Positions 32,614-45,300 of a stretch of DNA of 64,000 bases are shown in pieces. Position numbers and translations under genes: made by a program. The notes under the pieces were generated by a model that worked only from the letters and a program-made list of their open reading frames with translations, did no database searches and had not been told where the DNA came from. Numbering within the stretch: position 1 is the stretch's first letter; the number at the start of each line of letters is the position of its first letter. This stretch comes from Lactarius indigo (lineage: Eukaryota > Basidiomycota > Agaricomycetes > Russulales > Russulaceae), in NCBI GenBank assembly GCA_025766275.1, contig JAFKAC010000001.1, positions 3,348,001 to 3,412,000 of the forward strand, in the 5' to 3' direction.

Positions 32614-34524
32614 TCATCTCCCCCGATTCCACGGATCCGCGTACGACGCCCCGGTATTGTAATCCGGAGCAGACTTGCCCGGGATTATAACCATAACCCG
32701 AGACGGCGTGCATCTGCATGGATCCCGCCGGTGCAGGTTCAAAGAGTGGGCGATACGCAGGCTTGCGCGATCTGAACAGGAGGAACGCCGTGGTGGTGAG
32801 TAACAGTGCGCCGGCCACGCCCGCGCCCGCGAGGATAGGGATCTTGTATTTCTCGAAAAACCCCTTCGCACCGCCGTTGTCCTTGTTATCCTGGCCGGAG
32901 CCGGAGCCGGAGCCAGAGTTGTGCTGTGAGCCAGTGGTGTCCTTCCCGTTCAGACGCGCGGCGAACAAAGTCGGCGTGGGCCGCAGCTGGATCCGTCATA
33001 GGGAGGATTTGGACGTATGGCTTGTCGGTCTTGGTTGTGCCGTCGACAAAGTCCCCGTAGTCGATCAGTAGATACACGTTGGTCACTGCATCGTCGGGTG
33101 TGAGATCCAGTAATAGCTGCCAGAAGCGAGGACTTACGCCATGCCATGCCGAGGATCATGTCAAATGTCGGGTCTTCCGCTCCAGAAATCCGTGGTTGGA
33201 ACTTGGATCCTCGTAGGTCAGCGTAACAATACCAACTTCTACAGGGAAGCCACACGCACTGGACCGAAGCAGATCTCATTTCCACTATCATCCGTACCAT
33301 TGCTGATTCAAGTCGAGTGGGTGGATGGGATACGATTTACCACCGATCAAGAACGTCGCGTTCACCTCAGCATCACAATCAATCACCCAGACGTCCCCAC
33401 CAAAGGACTGAAAGTTGGTCAACTTGGCACCCTTGGCGCCGGAGTACAAGGCGCGTGCAACTTCACTGTAATATACGTTCGTCTCAAAGACTTATAAGAA
33501 CGTTTAGGAACGCACCTGGGTACTTGCGGCAATGTGAACCCAGTGTCGAAAATTGCCACCAGCTGATCGTCATTGTGCATCGGCGCAAACGTAGCATTGG
33601 ATGTCACCTTGATAGCCTTCCCATCTGGACCAATAATCCCGTTTTCATCCAAGATAACCGACCAATGCTGGGCCTGGGCAATGCTACTCTGGAGCGCCGA
33701 AACGGGAACCTTGGGCTGATTCGTGATGTTCGAATACTGGGGGAGCACCTCGCCGATAGTCATCGCGCCGGTATACTTCTCTGCCGTGTCATTTAGTCGG
33801 TTCAGGAGGACAGTGAGGTAGTTGGGTGTGGTCAGGTTCTGACGGAAAATGCGATCGAGCGGAGTGTCGCCACCAGACTGGTCATTGAAAGCGTCATGAA
33901 CATGAGACCCCGTGTTTGGGCCGAGGCCGATCAACCCTGTGCCATCGGGTGCGTCGCCCCCAGAAGGAACCTCGACTAGAAAGGCCGTCAGATGATCGAA
34001 CAAGGGACGCCATGAGTTCAAAAACGCACTAAATGCTTGATCTGGAACTGTGAAGCCAAGGATCTCTAACTGCGCTGTTTTCACTGGGCCTGAAGAGAGA
34101 TGACACCGAAAATGATGATTTCGAATCTCTAGCATGACGGCTGGCGTGCATACCTGCTTCCGAACCGATGGCATATTGGATCGAGGCAGAAGCGCCCGTG
34201 TCTTTGGCCTGGGGTACGGCACCCGCGACCCAGAGATCAGAGCTGAGAACCGTACAAAGACAGTAGGTGAATGTGCCGAAAGCCGGCGATGAATGAACCT
34301 GTAGCCCACCTTCCTGTATCTATCATGACAGCATATTGACGACCCCCCAAAGTGATATTGATGTTGTAAGCCCCATTGCTGGAGTCGAGCCCGGATGTGG
34401 AATTACGCGCGTATAGGTGGTGCAGGAGTCCAGAGCGACGGGGGAGGTCGATGTAAGAAGCCAAAGACCCTTGAGTGGCATGAAGCAAGGCGGCGAATAC
34501 AATGGACAACCCTGAGGGAAGCAT
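32614..34524 (-). CDS. A1 (pepsin-like) aspartic protease with membrane anchor, copy 1
   Basis: Exons 34524-34310, 34242-34154, 34089-34030, 33975-33516, 33465-33256, 33209-33138 and 33085-32614 make 524 codons once three single extra bases are discounted (near 33299, 32965 and 32674); copies 2 and 3 lack the first two. Signal peptide (SIVFAALLHATQG), catalytic DTGSSDLWVAG and DTGFT, GLIGLGPNTGS, a Ser/Gly linker, a C-terminal transmembrane helix (IPILAGAGVAGALLLTTT) and a ~55-residue cytosolic tail. It would be a surface-anchored or secreted endopeptidase. First member of a same-strand tandem array of three. Confidence 0.9.
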
Positions 34525-36741
34525 GATTGAGGTGGGGCCGTTTGCCAAGACAATGGTGATTTGTATTTAAGTCCCTCAAAGCCACTTAGACGCTGAGTGC
34601 CCTGATCGGCAAGGTGAAGTTGCGTGTCTCGACTCGAGGCAGTGTTGATGAGTTTGACTAGGATATCGGATGAAAAAGGCATTGAGAGACATCGCGGGAG
34701 AGTAACAAGGTAGATTCGTCTGGCATAGAGCTCTACGTCACGATAGAGGCGTAGTGATGAAAAGCTCTCTGTAAGCTGGGTTGCAAGGGAAAAGTGTATG
34801 TGTGTGTGAGCAGTCGAGAGGCGCCGGGGCGACAGCGGGCGCACGTTTGGTTGATGAACAGAGCACAGCCATATTGTGTAAGATGCAACGCTTCTGCGCG
34901 ATTCATTGCAGCGCGGCGGCGACTATCGTAATGTATTGTGTTGGGTTCGTCGTTGCTCGCCTCGTTTTCACCTTCTTAAACAAGGGGTGTTTTGACTCAT
35001 GTTTGTGTTTTTTGATGGCGCGCATACAATACCAATCTACGCGACGGTACTGGAGACCCAACCCCCTTTTGCGTCTATGCATGTGAAGTCATCATCAGTG
35101 CCAACCTGGGCGGTGTCCGCTGTTGCCAGCGCAGTGGTTTGTGCCCAGTGGCACAGCCTTCCAGCGGTGTCAACAATCGGCCTGTTCGGTGTCCTCTTCT
35201 CCACGGATGTAGGTATAGTCTTGATTATTACAGCCGACGTAACGGAACAGGTTGTCCGAGATCACCTTGTTCTCATCGGACCCTCTCAGGTTGGCGACGC
35301 CTATTAGTGCCACACCAGCGCATGCTGCCAATGGGGCCCTAGTTTACAACAACAATCGAGTAACTGCCGTCCCGCTTCGCCTCACCAAGCTGCCATACTG
35401 TAGTCCGAGGTCTTGACGTATTCTTGCCGATTAGGGACTACCATGCGAAAAGACGACAGAAGCGCCGAAGCTACAGTGAGGCCGGATGTTACCAAACTGG
35501 TGCAAGGACAGCGAGTGGACCTTTCCACAGTGTACGAACAGGAATCGACAACCAACGTTTCAAATACCTGGACATTGCCTAAATGGCCTTATACTCACCC
35601 AGAGATGTACCCAGAGATGCATAAAAATTAACGTTTTAGATATGCGTGCCTATTTGGCGTACGAATCCTTCGAAGGGCGAATGTGACCCAGGCATTTAAA
35701 CGGTTTTGGCACCCCCGGCGACGACCCGCTAAAGTCTAAAGCAAAGCCTAAAGTTATCCCCACTACGCGCCCAACTCGACTCGACTGCCGGTGTGCCCCC
35801 CTTGGGCACACATGACACTTCCGAATCCTTGTCACGTTCGCTCGAGCCGGCCACGTCATCAGGGCCAATGGTAGCTTAGTGCCCACACTTGCACCATCCC
35901 CGCCTTGCCTCCGCGCATGTGGTTCCACCTTCGTGGACGGGGATCATGCGCACCATCACTAACAAATGGCACCTCCGGACAAGAACCTACCAGGGAATGA
36001 CATGGGCGGCCACCCTCTGCTACTTCCTGCATCCCTGCCGTCCTCTGACAGGCGCAGCCCCACCAACATGACCAGCATTATCTTTATACATGACTCCACG
36101 TGCCAATACACACCGCTGTCGCCACGCTCATTGGTGCACGGGGGCGACCACACCGGTGCATGCAGCCAGCATGTCACCAATGGAGACCCATTTCTGACGG
36201 TGGGGCATGTAACGACGCACCGTTTCATGGCGCTGCTGTCCATGTGCAGTTACATCCTTTTATTATTATTTAAATCATATTTCCGTGCACCTTGGGACAA
36301 GAGGTTGTTATCTATATCTAGCGTGCTGTTGTGGCTATGAGACTCAAAGGGGAGGTAAAAAAAAAAAAAAGTGTTTGTGCAAGTGTTTGTGTATGCGGGA
36401 TTGTGTCACTTTCTTTAGTGTAATCAGTCATCCGGAAGTCTGATAGGTCATACTACTTTTACCATTCATTTTTTGTTGGCTTTTCATCCACGAGGGGTGT
36501 GCCTCTAGGCGTGCGTGAGGGGTCTCTCCTTTATATATCTGAATTTTGAGTTTTGAGATTGTGACAGTAATTCAAATTTTGCAACCAACATGAAAACCAT
36601 TAGAAAATACCAAAAAAAAATAATACTGTCCTCTAAGTGTACGTCTGTTTGATGCGGCGTCCCGGTGTGGGAAAAACTGTCCCTGACCGTAGTTGTGGCT
36701 CAAGCCCCCCCCCCCTCCATTCGTACGTACCAATACTAACA
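34525..36741. other. Spacer between protease copies 1 and 2
   Basis: 2.2 kb with no supportable gene. The part nearest copy 1 (about 34,560-34,870) resembles the 5' flank of copies 2 and 3, including GACGCTGAGTGC and GTGTGTGTG ... GGCGCCG words. The middle (about 35,350-35,640) and the 35,880-36,350 segment also recur in the later spacers, so the unit of duplication includes non-coding DNA. Poly-A at 36358-36370. Confidence 0.55.
35880..36350. repeat. Duplicated spacer segment, copy near protease 2
   Basis: About 470 bp downstream of protease copy 2 that recur, diverged, at about 40,880-41,340 downstream of copy 3; weaker partial matches lie at about 39,750-39,900 and 44,395-44,540. Shared words include AACAAATGGCACCT, GGGAATGACATGGG, CCACCAACATGACC, ACCACACCGGTGCATGCAGC and TTTCCGTGCACCTTGGG. 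No protein coding is conserved between copies, so it is duplicated non-coding DNA or an old repeat. Confidence 0.6.
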
Positions 36742-38461
36742 TTATAACAACAGTGCGCCAGCTGCCATCGCGCCAGCGAGGATAGCGATCTGATGGTTCT
36801 CGAACAATCCTTTTGGCCGACCGGAGCCCGAGTTGCCCTGTGGACTTGTGGTGTTCTTAAAGCTCAGACGCGTTGCGACAAAGTCGGCGTGCGCCGCAGC
36901 AGGATCCGTCATAGAGAGGAGTTGGACATATGGGTCGTTGGTCTTAGTTGTGCCGTCGACAAAGTCCCCGTAGTCGATCAGCAGGTATACATTGGTCACT
37001 GGATTGTCGAATGAGATTCGGTAAGAGCTGTGAGTGACGAAGCAAGGACAGCGATCCACTTACACCACGCCATTCCGAGGATCATGTCAAATGTCGGGTC
37101 TTCCGCTCCAGAAATTCGTGGTTGGAACTTGGTTCTTGTGGGTTAGTATAACAACACCAAATTCTACAGGAATTACACGCACTGGACCGAAGCAGACATT
37201 ATTCCCGTTACCGTCCGTAACTTGGCGATTCGTGTCAAGTGGGTGGATAGGATACGACTGGCCACCAATCAAGAATGTCACGTTAACCTCAGCATCACAA
37301 TCAATCACCCAGACGTCCCCGCCAGTCTCCTCAACGTTGGTCAACTTAGCACCCTTAGCACCGGAGTACAAGGCGTGTGCAACTTCACTGCAATATGTCA
37401 TATGCTCGTCTCAACATCTCATTTTTGTTTTTTTTTTTGAAAAAGAAAACGCACCTGGGTACTTGCGGAAATGTAAACCCAGTATCGATAATTGCCACCA
37501 ACTGATTCACATCGTGTATCGGCGCATAAGTAGCATTGGACGTCACCTTGATGGCCTTCCCATCTGGGCCAATAATCCCGTTGCTATCCAAGATGATCGA
37601 CCAATGCTGGGCCTCAGAAATGATGGTCTGGAGCACTGAAACGGGGACCTTGGGCTGATTCGTGATGTTCGAATACTGAGGGAGTGCCTCTCCGATAGTC
37701 ATCGCGCCGGTATACTTCTCCGCCGTGTCATTTGGTCGGTTCAGGAGGACGGTCAGATAGTTGGGTGTGGTCAGGTTCTGACGGAAAATGCGGTCGAGAG
37801 GGGTGTCGCCAGCAGGCAGGTCGTTGAGAGCGTCATGAACATGAGACCCAACGTTGGGGCCAAGGCCGATCAGTCCTGTGCCATCGGGTGCGTCACCCCC
37901 AGAAGGCACCTCGACTAGAAAAGTTCCGTCAGATGACCGAAAAGGGATGCCATGAGTTCAATAAAACGCACTAAATGCTTGATCTGGAACTGTGAAGCCA
38001 AGGATCTCTAACTGCGCCGTTTTCACTGGGCCTGAGGAAGAATAACGTGTAAAATGCTGAGCTCGAACCTCTAGCATGACGGTCGGCGTGCATACCTTCT
38101 GCCAAACCGATAACATACTGGATCGAGGCATCAACGCCTGTGTCTTCAGCTCGGGGTACGGCACCCGCGACCCAGAGATCAGAGCTGGGAACCGTACAAA
38201 GACAGTAGGTGAATGTGCTGAGCGCTGGCAGCGGACGAATGAGCCCGTAGCCCACCTTCCCGTGTCTATCAAGACAGAATATTGATTCCCCCCTAAAGTG
38301 ATATTAATGTGGTAACTCTGATTGAAAAAGTCGAGCCCAGATGTGGAGCTGCGCGTAAATAGAGGTCCAGAGCGACGGGGGGGATCGCCGTTAGCCTCCA
38401 AGGACCCTTGAGTGGTATGAAGGAAAGCGGCGAGTACTATGGACGACCTTAGGGGGAGCAT
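36742..38461 (-). CDS. A1 aspartic protease, copy 2, with a one-base deletion
   Basis: Exons 38461-38256, 38184-38096, 38031-37972, 37914-37455, 37387-37179, 37134-37064 and 36998-36742 match copy 1 exon for exon. Exon 6 is 71 nt instead of 72: the start reads AACCAAG where copies 1 and 3 have GATCCAAG, which shifts the frame before the last exon unless an alternative splice is used. With the base restored it would be 450 codons. Signal peptide MLPLRSSIVLAAFLHTTQG, catalytic DTGSSDLWVAG and DTGFTF. The protein stops inside the hydrophobic tail (ILAGAMAAGALLL then TAA), so it lacks the tail of copy 1 and may instead carry a GPI-anchor signal. Confidence 0.87.
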
Positions 38462-41400
38462 GGTTGTCAGAGGGGTCCTTGAAGTTCTGCCAAGCCAGTT
38501 TTAATTCATACAAGTATCCCAAGGCAGTTACTGTATGTAGACGCTGAGTGCCTGAATCAAAGGAGAGACCGCGCGGCTCGACTTAAGGCGGTGTGGGTGG
38601 GCAACATTGACTAGGACATCAGGGGCAATCCGTATTGAAAGACGTCTCGGAAGCACTACAGTAGTCACAGCCGACTCGACGGGCATAGAGCCCCGAAGGG
38701 GGTCTCAAGGGAAAAATGTGTGTGTGTTTGAGGACCATCGAGCTCAAGAAGCGCCGTGGCGACAATCGCGTGTTGATGCACTTATGAATAGAGCACCGGT
38801 GCATGTACTGTAGTGTTGTGTATGACTCCAAGCTCGTCAGGACGAGGGTCTGACGTTCTCAGGAAATCCGTGTGACCATCGATGACCGGAAGTATTTAAT
38901 TCGTCCGAGCTGAGGCCAACGGCCACTTGAGCAGCCATAAGTTACAGTGCAGTCGCGGATTGGCCCATTGGGTGGCTATAATACCATCCAAGTTCCCCTG
39001 GAAGGCACCGAAAATAGTTAACTTATATCACCCGTCGGAACAGGGCAGGTCCAACTGGCCCTCACCTGTCATCTGTGCCGTCCTCCTCTTCAGTCGACGT
39101 TAACCGGTATATACTGCACATGTGTACGATGATAAACGGGCAACTGCTGTCCCGCTTCGCTTCCCGAAGCTGTCGTAAGTGAAGCTAGTGAAGTCTTGAT
39201 CCGTATTCACGCCAATTAGGGACAAGATTAGGGAGCACCAAGTGCATGGGAATATCCGCTGCGCACAAGGCCTGGCACAAGGACAACTCGATGACAGCCT
39301 GAGAAGCATTGATGGTGAAGCCCACAGCAAGGCCGGATCTTGGGCCGGATATCACCAAACCAGTGCAAGCCTGAAGTCACGGTGATGATGCAGAGACGGT
39401 ATAACAACAAGCTTTCCAAAGACATCAGTGCGGCCCAACCTGGACATTTCCCTACTGAAAATGGCCTCATCCTGTGCCCAAAGGGGTATAATTTTAAGAT
39501 GCGCTATTGATGTCATTGGGACGCGCGGACCCTTCGAAAGACGACCCAGGCCTTCGGCGACAACCAGCTACAGCTATATTGCACACCATCCTCACGCCCG
39601 ACTCGATTCTACCACCAGTATACCCATGGTACTTTCGAATACTCGTCACGCTCGCTAGAGCACCACTGCGTCAGAGCCAGGGGTAATGTTTCACCTTCGC
39701 CATCTCCTACATTGCCGTCGTAGATTTTCATGTATAGTTCCATCGTCGTGATCGAGGACAACATCCCGTCGCCATGCGCTGTCACTGACAAATGGCACTT
39801 CAGGGACAAAATTTCACCGGTGAATGACATGGGCAGCCTCACTCCGCCCCACCCTGCATCCTGGCGCAGCCCACCAACATTGTTTTTGCACTTTGCACGT
39901 GACTCCTCACCGGTACACATCATTCAATTACCGCCGTTCTACACCGACGCGGACTTGAATCGACATGCAACCATGCACATCATCGAACCGCCACGGGGGG
40001 CACCCTGACAAGTGCGTAACAGCTAGGAGCAACGTGTGGGGTTATACCCCGCTGTCCCTTCTACCGCCGTCACGCATATTAGAGCGTGACGCATCTAACC
40101 CCACTGGCGCATGCAACCAGCACATCATCAACGCAAGTCCATTTCTGGCGTCGCGTGTGACAGTGCACCACCTCACCGTCACGTCGCGCCGGTGTCTCCT
40201 GCTGCTGCAGCTAGCCATCCATGTACAGTTACGTCCTGGCATCTCTACCTCGTTTCTGCCGCCTACTCGAGCACCATATGGGACAGCTTCCCAACCTTCG
40301 GCTCTTGTACCGTGCACTTGCATACAACGTGGCTTTGATGCAAATGCCATGGGATAAGGTTGACAACACATTACTGCGGGTGTCGTTCAGTTATTTGAAT
40401 GTCCACCTGCCCACCACTGGTCACGCGCGTGTCATTCGTTTAGTTTTACTCGTACTATTATCTAGGCTAGTGGAGTAATACACGACCCGATTTTCCCTTG
40501 AAGAATAATCCTTACCTTTGCCATTGCTCACAACGCTTCCGCTGCACCCTTCTGGCCGGCTTGGTGTCAGCACGATAACGTAGGTGTTAGATTGGAAGGT
40601 ACCCTATGGCATTAGTAAGTGTCCTCGTCGTAGTCAAACGTGATTTATATGCATGACCAGAACTGGGAGCTCCTTGTCCACGTCCGCCCTTGGCGACGAC
40701 GCTAAAGGGTTACCTCAATGTTCTCGCTTGCACTCAAATCGACTCCACCGCCGGTGTGCCCCTTCTTGGCTGCACCGAATTCCCGCCACGCTCGTCAGCC
40801 TGCTACATCACCAAGGCCAAGGGTAAGTTATTGCCCTCGTGCTTGCACCATCTCCAAACTTGCCGCCACAAATTCTCGCATACGATCCCACCGTCGTAGC
40901 TGGGGTCAACACCCTTCGTCATGCGCGTTATCATTGACAAATGACACCTCGGGACAAGAACCCACCAGGGAATGACATGGGCAGCCACTCTCTGCTGCTC
41001 CTTGTATCCTAACCGTGCTCTGATGGGTGCAGCCCCACCAACATGACCGACATTGTCTTTGTGCATGGCTCTACACCAATGCACACCGTTGCCACCACGC
41101 CCATTAGGGCACGGGACGACCACACCGGTGCATGCAGCCAGCATGTAATCAACGCAGAAACATTCCTGGTGGCGGGACATGCACCACATCACCAACACAT
41201 CACGTTGCAGTCCCCATTGCTGCAGCCAGTCGTGCACGGTTGCATCCTTTTTAAAAAAGATCCATTTCCGTGCACCTTGGGGCAAGACGTTGACTACATC
41301 TAACTTGCTAGTATGGCTATAGGCCCAAAGGGGAAGTAAAAAAATAAGAATTCGTGCTTGCGAGGGCTCCTCTGTATGTATGACTTGTGAGTTTGAGATT

Positions 41401-41597
41401 GTTACAGAAATTCAATTCTTGCGACTAACATGAAAGTGAACAGTACTGTACTATTAGAAAATATTTTAAATATCATGTCCTCTGGGTGTCCATAAGAAGG
41501 TGCCCTCTTGGTATGTTTGAGAGCAGTGTCCTGGTATGGGAGAAACCGCCTGGAGGTGGATGCGGTTATAGCCCCCCCATTTGCACTCATACCAACA
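38462..41597. other. Spacer between protease copies 2 and 3
   Basis: 3.1 kb, no supportable gene. It contains the 5' flank of copy 2 (about 38,480-38,800), a block around 39,130-39,560 similar to 35,350-35,640 and 43,860-44,190, one partial spacer repeat (39,750-39,900) and one long copy (40,880-41,340). ORFs here are short and not conserved between the homologous blocks, which argues against coding. Confidence 0.55.
40880..41340. repeat. Duplicated spacer segment, copy near protease 3
   Basis: Matches 35,880-36,350 along most of its length (for example GGGACAAGAACCCACCAGGG, GCAGCCCCACCAACATGACC, ACCGGTGCATGCAGCCAGCA). It lies about 260 bp downstream of protease copy 3, the same relative position as the other copy, which supports duplication of gene and 3' flank together. 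Confidence 0.65.
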
Positions 41598-43289
41598 TTA
41601 TAACAACAGTGCGCCAGCTGCCATCGCGCCAGCGAGGATAGCGATCTGATGGTTCTCGAACAATCCTTTTGGCCCACCAGAGCTCGAGTTTCCCTGTGAG
41701 GTTGTGGTGTTCTTCCCGCTCAGACGCGTCGCGACAAAGTCGGCGTGCGCCGCAGCAGGGTCCGTCATAGGGAGGAGTTGGACATATGGGTCGTCGGTCT
41801 TAGTCGTGCCGTCGACAAAGTCCCCGTAGTCGATCAGCAGGTATACATTGGTCACTGGATTGTCGAATGAGATTTGGTAAGAGCTGCGAGTGACAGAGTA
41901 AGGACAAAGATCCACTTACACCACGCCATTCCGAGGATCATGTCGAATGTCGGGTCTTCCGCTCCAGAAATCCGTGGTTGGAACTTGGATCCTTGTGGGT
42001 TAGCATAACACCAAATTCCAGAGACATTGCACGCACTGGACCGAAGCAGATCTCATTTCCGCTATCATCCGTACCTTGCTGATTCAAGTCGAGTGGGTGG
42101 ATGGGATACGACTGTCCACCAATCAAGAACGTCGCGTTCACCTCAGCATCACAATCAATCACCCAGATGTCCCCGCTAAAGGACTGAATGCTGGTCAACT
42201 TAGCACCCTTGGCGCCGGAGTACAAGGCGCGTGCAACTTCACTGTAATATACGTTCGTCTCAAAGACTTATAAGAATGTTGAGGAACGCACCTGGGTACT
42301 TGCGGTAATGTAAACCCAGTGTCGAGAATCGCCACCAGTTGATTCGCATCATGTGTTGGTGCACCAGTAGCATTGGAAGTCACTTGGACCGCCTTCCCAT
42401 CTGGGCCAATAATTCCATTGCTATCCAGGATAATCGACCAATGCTGATCCTGAATAAGGCTCTGAAGTGCCGAAACGGGGACCTTGGGCTGATTCGTGAT
42501 GTTCGAATACTGGGGGAGTGCTTCGCCGATAGTCATCGCGCCGGTATACTTCTCCGCCGTGTCATTTGGTCGGTTCAGGAGGACGGTCAGATAGTTGGGT
42601 GTGGACAGGTTCTGACGGAAAATACGGTCGAGAGGGGTGTCGCCAGCAGGCAGGTCGTTGAGAGCGTCATGAACATGAGACCCAACGTTGGGGCCAAGGC
42701 CGATCAGTCCTGTGCCATCGGGTGCGTCACCCCCAGAAGGCACCTGGACTACAAAAGGCAGTCAGATGACTGACGACGCCATGAGTTCAATAAAACGTAC
42801 TAAATGCTTGATCTGGAACTGTGAAGCCAAGGATCTCTAACTGCGCCGTTTTCACTGGGCCTGAGAGACGACACCGAAAATGATGAGTTCGAATCTCTAG
42901 CACGACGGCCGACGTGCATACCTGCTTCTGAACCGATGGCATATTCGATCGAAGCATTAGCGCCCGTGTCTTTAGCCTGGGGTACGGCACCCGCAACCCA
43001 AAGATCAGAGCTGAAGATCGTACAGAGATAGTAGGTGAATCAGCGACGACCGCTGGCAGCGGGTGAATGAATCCGTAGCCCACCTTCCCGTGTCGATGGA
43101 GACAGAATATTGATTCCCCCCCAAAGTGATATTGATGTTGTAACTCCCATTGATAGGGTCGAGCCCGGATGTGGAGCTGCGCGTAAATAGAGGCCCGGAG
43201 CGACGGGAGAGGTCGGTGTAAGTAGCCAGGGACCCTTGAGTGGCACGAAGCAAGACGGCGAGTACAATGGACGGCCTCAGGGGGAGCAT
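41598..43289 (-). CDS. A1 aspartic protease, copy 3, intact
   Basis: Exons 43289-43084, 43010-42922, 42860-42801, 42748-42292, 42241-42033, 41991-41920 and 41854-41598 join in phase to 449 codons plus stop, with no frame breaks. It is one codon shorter than copies 1 and 2 in exon 4. Signal peptide MLPLRPSIVLAVLLRATQG, catalytic DTGSSDLWVAG and DTGFTL, GLIGLGPNVGS, DPTFDMILGMAW and YLLIDYGDFVDG. The C-terminus is a Ser/Gly linker followed by a short hydrophobic tail ending ALLL at the stop: a likely GPI signal rather than a full transmembrane anchor. Closest relative is copy 2. Confidence 0.93.
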
Positions 43290-45300
43290 GGTTGTGATGA
43301 GAGAGGGTCTTCTGCCTGACAGTTTTAATTTGTATTTAAGTACCTCAAGGCAGTTACTGTATGTGGGTGCTGAATGCTCGAACCGAAGGAGAGATCGCGT
43401 GATTCGAATTAAGGCGGGTGGGCGACAGGGAAACCCGTATCGAAAGACGTCGTGGAAGCACTAGTCACAGTACATGATCGACCCGACAGAGGATTGCAAG
43501 GGAAAAGTGTGTGTGCGAGGGTCGCCAAGAGGCGCCGTGGCGACAGGGGCGTGACAATGCATTGATGAACAGAACACGGGCGCAGGTGCTGTTGACGCGT
43601 TGACGACTCAACGGAGTAGTTCGAATTCCGTCACGACGACGCCAGTCCTTTTTCGGAAATCCATCATTTGGTAGTGATCATACATACTCAATGAAGGATC
43701 TAATTCGTCCAATCTGCCCGTGGCCATACAGTACACTTGCGGCTATAGTATCACTTAAGTTCCACTGGAAGGGCCCAGAAATAGATATGTCACCCATCGG
43801 AACAGAACAGGTGCGACTTGCTCTCTATCTTCCTCTCAAGTACAGGAGTACATTCTGCACATGGGTTCCAGTGGACGACAACAAACGAGCAACTGCCGTC
43901 TCCCGCTTCGCTTTAGTCTTGACCGTATTCATGCCAACTAGGGAAAACCAAGCACATGGGAACATTCGTTGCGTGCAAGGACGACAGCCTGAGAAGCATT
44001 GATGATGGTGCCCTTGGCGAGACCGGGTGTTACCCAACTGGTGCAAGGTGATACACGATTTTGACCAGCGTTCCCATCAGTGCCCTAACCAACCTGGACG
44101 TAAACGGGCTCATCCCGCACCTAATAATGAGGCATATTTTTAGAGATGGGCGCCTATTGGTCATCAGGACGCACCGATCCTTCGAAATACAAATGCAGCC
44201 TCGCCCTTTGGTGACGATCAGCTAAAGCTACAGTACCTCGTTCCGACACCATCCTCTCGCCCGACTCGAATCTCCCGTATTATCAGTTTTCCCCATGGTA
44301 CTTCCGAATACCCGCCACGCTCACTAGAGCACGGCCACGTCAGGGCCATCACCTGGTTCCACCGTCGAGTTAGAGGACAAAGTCCCGTCGCCACGCGCAC
44401 CGTCACTGACAAATGGCACCTCAGGGACATGATCTCACCGCTGCTTCCTGCATCCCAGCCGCACTCTGACAAGCGCAACTCCACAACACGACCAGCATCG
44501 TCTCTCCACGTGACTCCTCGAGCGCATGCCATCGCCACCAGGTCGCTGCCATTCTACGCCGACGCGGACTTGAATTGGGATCATACCCCGCTGTCCCTTC
44601 TACTGCCGTCACGCCCGTTAGAGCGCGACACATCTACCCACCCCACCCGGTACATGCGGCTAGCGCGTCATCAACGCAGGTCTATTCCCGGCGTCGCATG
44701 CAACGGCGCACCGCTTCACCGCCACGTCGCGCTGGTGTCCTCCGCTGCTGCAGCTAGCCATGTGCAGTTCATTCGTTCTGTTTTGCCCATAATACTATCT
44801 AGGCCCATGGTGGACCGATACACCACCCGAGTTTCCCTCGAATAATGAGCCTTGCTCACAGCGCTTCCTATGCCCCCTCCTGGAATTTCTGTAATATCAA
44901 GCTTAGTGTCAGCCCGATAGCGTAGATGTCAGAATGGAAGGTACCCTACTACAGTATGTGCCAGAACGCGTATATGCGCCCTGTCATGTGATGTGCAGTA
45001 CTAGATGTCGTGACGTGACTCCTCGACTCCAGCACTAATGTCATGGCATATGTTTGTTCCCTCAGTTTCTTCCACTACACGACGTACTGAGGGTAAGTCG
45101 TTCGTCCACCGCTAGCCATTTCACCCTTATTAGCTCTTCGCAGAATGTATTTATTACCAGGTTTTTATAGATAGTAAGTGTGTTCGTTGCAGTTAACGTC
45201 AGTTATATGCATGACTAGAATTGGGAGTTTCTTGTCCACGTCTATCGATTGGCCTTCCTGGGCTCCCTATAGGGTGTCAACTGACGAGGCGCCATATTTT
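43290..45300. other. Spacer upstream of protease copy 3
   Basis: 2 kb without a supportable gene. The first ~250 bp (around 43,320-43,560) match the 5' flank of copy 2; 43,860-44,190 and part of 44,395-44,540 match blocks in the other spacers. The homology then fades, marking the edge of the duplicated array. An ORF at 44429-44845 overlaps the repeat and is not conserved elsewhere. Confidence 0.55.

Noticed and set aside
44429..44845. 138-codon ORF in the right protease spacer
   Set aside because: It overlaps a duplicated spacer block whose other copies do not keep the frame.
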